In this document: positions 7,476 to 10,882 of the stretch, piece after piece
Layout of the letters: each line of letters opens with the position of its first letter
Position numbering within the stretch: the first letter of the stretch is position 1
DNA from: Pseudomonadota bacterium
Lineage (GTDB): Bacteria > Pseudomonadota > Gammaproteobacteria > Burkholderiales > Burkholderiaceae_D
NCBI GenBank assembly: GCA_018241865.1
Contig: JAFECY010000067.1
Span: 1 to 10,882, forward strand
Reading direction: 5' to 3'
DNA: 10,882 nt
Made by a program: the position numbers and the translations under genes
The notes under the pieces: generated by a model
The model's input: the letters and a program-made list of their open reading frames with translations, nothing else
Databases searched by the model: none
What the model was told of the DNA's origin: nothing

Positions 7476-8318
7476 TTAGTCTGCGAGGAAATCCGCGACT
7501 GCCTCGATTTGGTCGGAAGACATGAGGCCGGGCGCGTGTCCGGCGTCGGCCACGTCCAGCACCGTAGTGTTCGGTTCGCGGCGCAGTTTGTCGGCCACCG
7601 CTTGCGGCAGCACGGTGGAGCGCATGCCGTGGATGACCAGCACCGGGCAGCGGATCGTGCGGTAGCCCTGCCAGAGATCGACATCGCCGTCCGGCCAGCG
7701 GAAGCCGTCGATGAGCCGGGGATCGTAGTGGAACACCCAGCGTTCGCCATCTTGGCGCACAGTGTGACGCACACTATGGCGCGCCACGTGAACGATCTGT
7801 TCTTCGCTCAAACCGCCCCACTCCCTCAACGACAGCCGGTAATACGCCAACGCATCCTCGAAGCGGGCGAAATCTACCGGCGCATCGATCGAACGCTGGC
7901 CAAGTTCACGCAACACCTTCAGGCTAATCTCCGGTCCGACATCGTTCATGATGAGTCGGCGCAGCCGCTGCGGCGCAGTCATCCCCAGCAGCATGCCGAC
8001 CATGCCGCCCATCGAGGTGCCGAGCAAATCGAATTGCGGCAGAGCCAACAAATCGGCCAGCGCCAGCACATCGCGCGCGTAGAACTCAGCGTTGTAACGA
8101 CTGACATCGGCGGAAAAATCCGAATCGCCGCGCCCCATCATATCCACCGTCACCACCCGCATGCGACCGGCCAAGGCTGCCGCCAGGAAATCGAAGTCGT
8201 GGCCGTTGCGGTATAGGCCGTGCACGCAAATCAAGGTGTGCGCCCCCTCACCCCACACGCGGTAAGCGATGTTTAATCCGTCGGCGTTGGTAAAGCGCGC
8301 ACTCTGGAACGCAGCCAT
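7476..8318 (-). CDS. Alpha/beta hydrolase, last gene of the acyl-CoA operon
   Basis: A 280-residue single-domain alpha/beta hydrolase (Abhydrolase_1-type), probably cytoplasmic since no signal peptide is seen. Visible elements are the oxyanion-loop HGLYRNG (33-39), DMMGRGDSDF (59-68), the nucleophile elbow GTSMGG with Ser102, a helical cap (about 135-220), and the catalytic His in DAGHAPG (His261). Where the acid usually sits (GxxSDxL after strand 7) this protein reads GMRSTVL, with Thr235 in place of Asp. Asp126 in NDVGP, at the end of strand 6, could serve instead. GGAGG at 8327-8331 lies 8 nt from the ATG and overlaps the end of the upstream hotdog gene, which stops only 3 nt before this start. 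Context suggests hydrolysis of an ester, thioester or lactone linked to the acyl-CoA made by the operon; the substrate is unknown. Confidence 0.9.
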   Translation of the reverse strand: MAAFQSARFTNADGLNIAYRVWGEGAHTLICVHGLYRNGHDFDFLAAALAGRMRVVTVDMMGRGDSDFSADVSRYNAEFYARDVLALADLLALPQFDLLGTSMGGMVGMLLGMTAPQRLRRLIMNDVGPEISLKVLRELGQRSIDAPVDFARFEDALAYYRLSLREWGGLSEEQIVHVARHSVRHTVRQDGERWVFHYDPRLIDGFRWPDGDVDLWQGYRTIRCPVLVIHGMRSTVLPQAVADKLRREPNTTVLDVADAGHAPGLMSSDQIEAVADFLAD

Positions 8319-8321
8319 GCT

Positions 8322-8723
8322 TCACACCTCCACCGGCGTGCGATCCCGCACGTCTTTTGCCAGCACCAGCGCCTCGCCGCTGCAGACCAGTTCGCCGCTG
8401 GCATTGCGGCAAGTCGTCTGCAGGTTCACCAGATTTTTTTCTGGCCGCAATTGCGAAATCGTGACAGTGGCAGTCAACTGCTCGCCGAAATAGGCAGGGC
8501 GGATGAAATGCATTTTCTGCTTGAGATAGTTGGTGCCAAAGCCCGGCAGGTCGGTACCGAGTATGAAAGAAAACATACTGGCGATCAGTGGTTCGGGCAA
8601 ACGATAGCGCCCCTCGTCCAAATCATTGCTATCGTCTTGCGCCAGCAGTCGGTAGCGCTTGCGGTCGTCTTCGGTGTATACGCGTGCGCAGAACGCGCTC
8701 ATGCCTACGCTCATGCCCTTCAT
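8322..8723 (-). CDS. MaoC-like hotdog protein lacking the hydratase catalytic His
   Basis: A 133-residue single hotdog-fold protein. The second half is clearly MaoC/PhaJ-like: FSFILGTDLPGFGTNYLKQ (51-69), then MHFIRPAYFGEQLTATVTI (71-89), followed by the usual terminal strands. The first half is degenerate. Where active R-hydratases have GDxNPxHxD, this protein has QDDSNDLDEG (29-38): Asp30 aligns with the catalytic Asp, but Leu35 replaces the His. The conserved HGM before the central helix is also lost, replaced by LIA (46-48). Its ATG overlaps the stop of the intact hydratase gene by 4 bp (ATGA), and GGAGG at 8731-8735 lies 7 nt upstream, so the two are translationally coupled. A structural or substrate-binding partner for that hydratase is my best reading. 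A thioesterase-like or unrelated hotdog function is the alternative. Confidence 0.85.
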   Translation of the reverse strand: MKGMSVGMSAFCARVYTEDDRKRYRLLAQDDSNDLDEGRYRLPEPLIASMFSFILGTDLPGFGTNYLKQKMHFIRPAYFGEQLTATVTISQLRPEKNLVNLQTTCRNASGELVCSGEALVLAKDVRDRTPVEV

Positions 8724-9118
8724 GGTTTGTCCTCCGCCAGTTTGATACGTGTCTGTCCCTGCAAGCCCGCCGCGCCGTTGGGTCGGATCGTCGCCACATC
8801 GAGCAGTGCCTCGCGCGCCTCCGTGTCCACTTCGGCCACCGTCATGCGCACGATAATTTCCTCGCCTGCCAAAGTCCCGGTCGGGAACATCATGTCATGA
8901 CTGAGCTGGCGCGCACCCGGCACGTGCTGCTGGATCGCGCCGCTAAGGCAACTGTATAGCAGCATCCCGTGCGACACGGTACCGCCGAAGTGGGTGGTAG
9001 CGGCGAATATCGGATCTACATGAATCGGATTGTCGTCGCCGCTCAGTTCTGCGAAGCTATTGAAGTCCGCTTGCGTGAGCAGGCGTCGCGTTTCAAAAAT
9101 CTGCCCTGGTTTCAGCAT
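8720..9118 (-). CDS. MaoC-family (R)-specific enoyl-CoA hydratase / hydroxyacyl dehydratase
   Basis: A 132-residue single-hotdog hydratase of the MaoC/PhaJ type, which adds water to trans-2-enoyl thioesters or performs the reverse dehydration. The hydratase signature is complete: FAELSGDDNPIHVD (22-35), with catalytic Asp28 and His33, then FAATTHFGGTVSHGMLLYSCLSG (38-60) covering the central helix. The ATG at 9116-9118 gives MLKPGQIFET, a usual MaoC opening. A longer frame from 9175 would overlap the upstream synthetase by 23 bp and adds a non-conserved leader. The start has only a weak GAGA-type ribosome site. It follows the synthetase gene by 34 bp and overlaps the next hotdog gene by 4 bp. 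Stereochemistry and chain-length preference are inferred from the family only. Confidence 0.93.
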   Translation of the reverse strand: MLKPGQIFETRRLLTQADFNSFAELSGDDNPIHVDPIFAATTHFGGTVSHGMLLYSCLSGAIQQHVPGARQLSHDMMFPTGTLAGEEIIVRMTVAEVDTEAREALLDVATIRPNGAAGLQGQTRIKLAEDKP

Positions 9119-9152
9119 GGTTGTTTTCTCAAGAGGTGAATCAAGCGATGAA

Positions 9153-10691
9153 TCAAACGATAAAGCGCGGCGCATACAGTTTGCGCAACTCCGGCTTCAC
9201 CACCTTGCCGGCGGCATTGCGCGGCAAGGATGGAACGAAGGCGATATGTTTGGGCAGCTTGTAACGCGCCAGCCTGTCGTTGCAGAACGCCAGCAGGTTT
9301 TCCGCCGACACCTCCTGCCCCGGCTTGCACGCCACCACGGCCAATCCCGACTCGCCCCACTTGGGATCGGGCAGGCCTAGCACTGCCGCCTCCAGCACCG
9401 CCGGATGCTGGAACAACACATTCTCCACTTCTGCCGGATAGACGTTCTCGCCGCCGCTGATGAACATGTCCTTGGAACGATCGACGATGTAAAAATAATT
9501 TTCCTCGTCGCGTCGCGCCAGATCGCCGGTACGTAGCCAGCCGTCGGCGGTGAATGCTTCGGCGGTTTTTTCCGCTTGCTGCCAGTAACCGGGCGTGATT
9601 GCCGGACCACGCAGCAGCAATTCGCCGATTGCATCTGGCGGCAAATCCTTTCCCGCCGCATCGACTACACGGGCTGCGACGAACATTGCCGGCTTGCCTA
9701 CCGCGCCTGCTTTGCGGCGCACGTTCTGTTCATCCATCAGGAACACGGTCGGCCCGGTTTCCGTCATGCCAAAACCTTGGCGGATCACGACACCACGCTC
9801 GGCATACAGATCGAGCACACTGATCGGCAGCGGCGCACCGCCGCACGCCATGACCCGCACTCGCGCTAGGTCGGCCTGGGCGAAATCGGGATGCTGGCTG
9901 AGCATGAGATAAATAGCCGGCACGCCAAAGAACGCCGTCACCTCGCGTGAAAAAAGCTGGAGCGCGCTGCCGGCGTCAAAGCTTTTCATAATCAGCGCCG
10001 TGCCACCGGCCAGCAGAGTCGGCATGGTAAGCAAGTTGATGCCGCCGGTGTGAAACAGCGGCAGCAAATTCAACGTGACATCGGCGCTGGTAAGCGCCAT
10101 CGGCGCACCAATGTTGAGGTGATTGAACAAAGCCATGCCGTAAGTCTGAATCACGCCCTTGGGCTTGCCGGTGGTGCCGGATGTGTAGAGGATGTACCAC
10201 GTATCCGTCAGCGCGCGCTCCGGCATGATGACCGGCTTGCCAGATGTTTGCGTGAGCAAAACTTCGTAGGCTGGATCAACAGCATCATCACTCTGCCCTC
10301 CCAACGCGATGCACTGCAGACCCGGCGTCAGTTCTTTGAGTGCGGCGATAGTCGGCGCAAATTGCGCATCGTAGATCAGCAAATCCGGTGTGCAATCTTG
10401 CAAGATGCCTTGCAACTCCGGCGCCGCCAAACGCCAATTCAGCGGCACGGCGATCATCCCGGCCTTGGCGCAGCCAAACAGAATCTCGAAAAATTCCGTG
10501 CAGTTTTGCATCAACAGTGCGACGCGCGCACCAGATGATAGTTTGCAATGCGCAGCGAGCACTTCCGCCACCGCGCTGGCGCGCGCATTGGCCTGAGCAT
10601 AAGTGTATGCGCGGCCGCTGGCGAGATCGACCAAAGCGCGTTTGTCCGGTTCGTAATCTGCACGTCGTTGCAAGATGTCGAAAATCATCAT
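9153..10691 (-). CDS. AMP-forming acyl-CoA synthetase (ANL superfamily)
   Basis: A 512-residue adenylate-forming CoA ligase. It converts a carboxylic acid, ATP and CoA to acyl-CoA, AMP and pyrophosphate through an acyl-adenylate. All core motifs are present in order: the P-loop YTSGTTGKPKG (169-179), the acyl-pocket region PLFHTGG (211-217), QGFGMTETGP (305-314), GWLRTGD (384-390), the hinge region VDRSKDMFISGGENVYPAEVE (403-423), and the C-terminal catalytic lysine in NAAGKVVKPELRKL (Lys496). No membrane segment or signal peptide is seen. AGGGAAG ahead of the ATG at 10689-10691 supports the start; a second ATG follows at once. It is the first gene of the four-gene operon. The motifs do not separate fatty, aryl or other acids, so I do not assign fadD, menE or similar. 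Confidence 0.95.
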   Translation of the reverse strand: MMIFDILQRRADYEPDKRALVDLASGRAYTYAQANARASAVAEVLAAHCKLSSGARVALLMQNCTEFFEILFGCAKAGMIAVPLNWRLAAPELQGILQDCTPDLLIYDAQFAPTIAALKELTPGLQCIALGGQSDDAVDPAYEVLLTQTSGKPVIMPERALTDTWYILYTSGTTGKPKGVIQTYGMALFNHLNIGAPMALTSADVTLNLLPLFHTGGINLLTMPTLLAGGTALIMKSFDAGSALQLFSREVTAFFGVPAIYLMLSQHPDFAQADLARVRVMACGGAPLPISVLDLYAERGVVIRQGFGMTETGPTVFLMDEQNVRRKAGAVGKPAMFVAARVVDAAGKDLPPDAIGELLLRGPAITPGYWQQAEKTAEAFTADGWLRTGDLARRDEENYFYIVDRSKDMFISGGENVYPAEVENVLFQHPAVLEAAVLGLPDPKWGESGLAVVACKPGQEVSAENLLAFCNDRLARYKLPKHIAFVPSLPRNAAGKVVKPELRKLYAPRFIV

Positions 10692-10882
10692 GATGTAACT
10701 TCCCTTATGGTCATGCTGCGTTGTTCAGCAGTCGGCATGCAGACGACCGCGCACCGTGGCGATTCCGGCCGTAGCAGCACGGAATGAGAGAAGCATAAAG
10801 AAATCGCGAACCGGAAAATATCGGAACTGTCTAAAAATGCCGTAGGAAAGACAAGCTGTGTTTTGAAGGAATTTTCCTACAC
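10692..10882. promoter_or_regulatory. Leader region of the acyl-CoA operon
   Basis: This 191-bp stretch has no convincing gene and must contain, or lie next to, the promoter of the minus-strand acyl-CoA operon. I found no good -35/-10 pair or sigma54 site in it. It holds a small ATTCCG/CGGAAT inverted repeat (10762-10785) and, at the right edge, an 8-bp inverted repeat listed separately. Its AT content rises toward the right end, as in many promoter regions. The upstream gene lies beyond the window. Confidence 0.45.
10842..10880. repeat. Inverted repeat GTAGGAAA / TTTCCTAC with 23-bp loop
   Basis: GTAGGAAA at 10842-10849 is matched exactly by its reverse complement TTTCCTAC at 10873-10880. 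The arms do not extend further inward or outward. There is no T-run on the plus-strand side before the window ends, so this is not a clear terminator. It could be an operator for the acyl-CoA operon, one end of a dispersed intergenic repeat, or the stem of a terminator for a gene beyond the edge. Confidence 0.5.

Noticed and set aside
9119..9175. Longer start for the MaoC hydratase
   Set aside because: It overlaps the synthetase gene by 23 bp and adds residues not typical of MaoC; MLKPGQIF is the usual opening.
10050..10538. 162-codon plus-strand frame opposite the acyl-CoA synthetase
   Set aside because: Antisense shadow of a gene with complete ANL motifs.
10762..10785. ATTCCG/CGGAAT inverted repeat with 12-bp loop upstream of the acyl-CoA operon
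   Set aside because: Only 6 bp per arm and not followed by a T-run; easily due to chance.

Overview
The window looks like chromosomal DNA from a betaproteobacterium of the order Burkholderiales, probably near Oxalobacteraceae (Herminiimonas/Janthinobacterium-like). This rests on the style of the DnaB N-terminus, the moderately high GC, and the dnaB / DUF47 / pit gene order. No database search was possible, so the taxon is an inference. There are 11 protein genes, all apparently intact except the first, which is cut by the window edge. I see no RNA gene, mobile element or CRISPR array. Coding density is very high: the only long non-coding stretches are 2564-2735 (172 bp) and 10692-10882 (191 bp), and no gene-free stretch exceeds 300 bp.

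Layout. (1) 1-2563, minus strand: replicative helicase dnaB, then a DUF47/PhoU-like protein, then a Pit-type phosphate permease truncated by the window start. The last two form the common phosphate uptake pair. (2) 2564-2735: a divergent intergenic region holding a near-consensus sigma70 promoter facing right. A perfect TGCCTAGGCA palindrome sits in its spacer, and three ACTGCCT repeats spaced exactly 15 bp apart lie in and upstream of it. (3) 2736-7472, plus strand: a MarR-type repressor followed by a complete tripartite drug efflux system, namely a NodT-type outer-membrane lipoprotein channel, an EmrA-type membrane fusion protein and an EmrB-type 14-TM MFS pump. The operator-like DNA suggests the MarR protein controls its own operon. 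(4) 7476-10691, minus strand: a tight four-gene operon in the order AMP-forming acyl-CoA synthetase, MaoC-type hotdog hydratase, a second hotdog protein that has lost the catalytic His, and an alpha/beta hydrolase. It converges on the efflux operon with only 3 bp between the stop codons. (5) 10692-10882: the leader of that operon, with an 8-bp inverted repeat at the right edge.

How the genes work together. The efflux operon is self-sufficient across both membranes: the pump in the inner membrane, the adaptor in the periplasm and its own outer-membrane channel. The acyl-CoA operon should activate a carboxylic acid to its CoA thioester, hydrate or dehydrate it with a possibly heteromeric hotdog enzyme, and release or process the product with a hydrolase. 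Its substrate cannot be read from sequence. The most distinctive observations are the phased repeats at the MarR promoter and the paired intact and degenerate hotdog proteins. Neither proves a new system.
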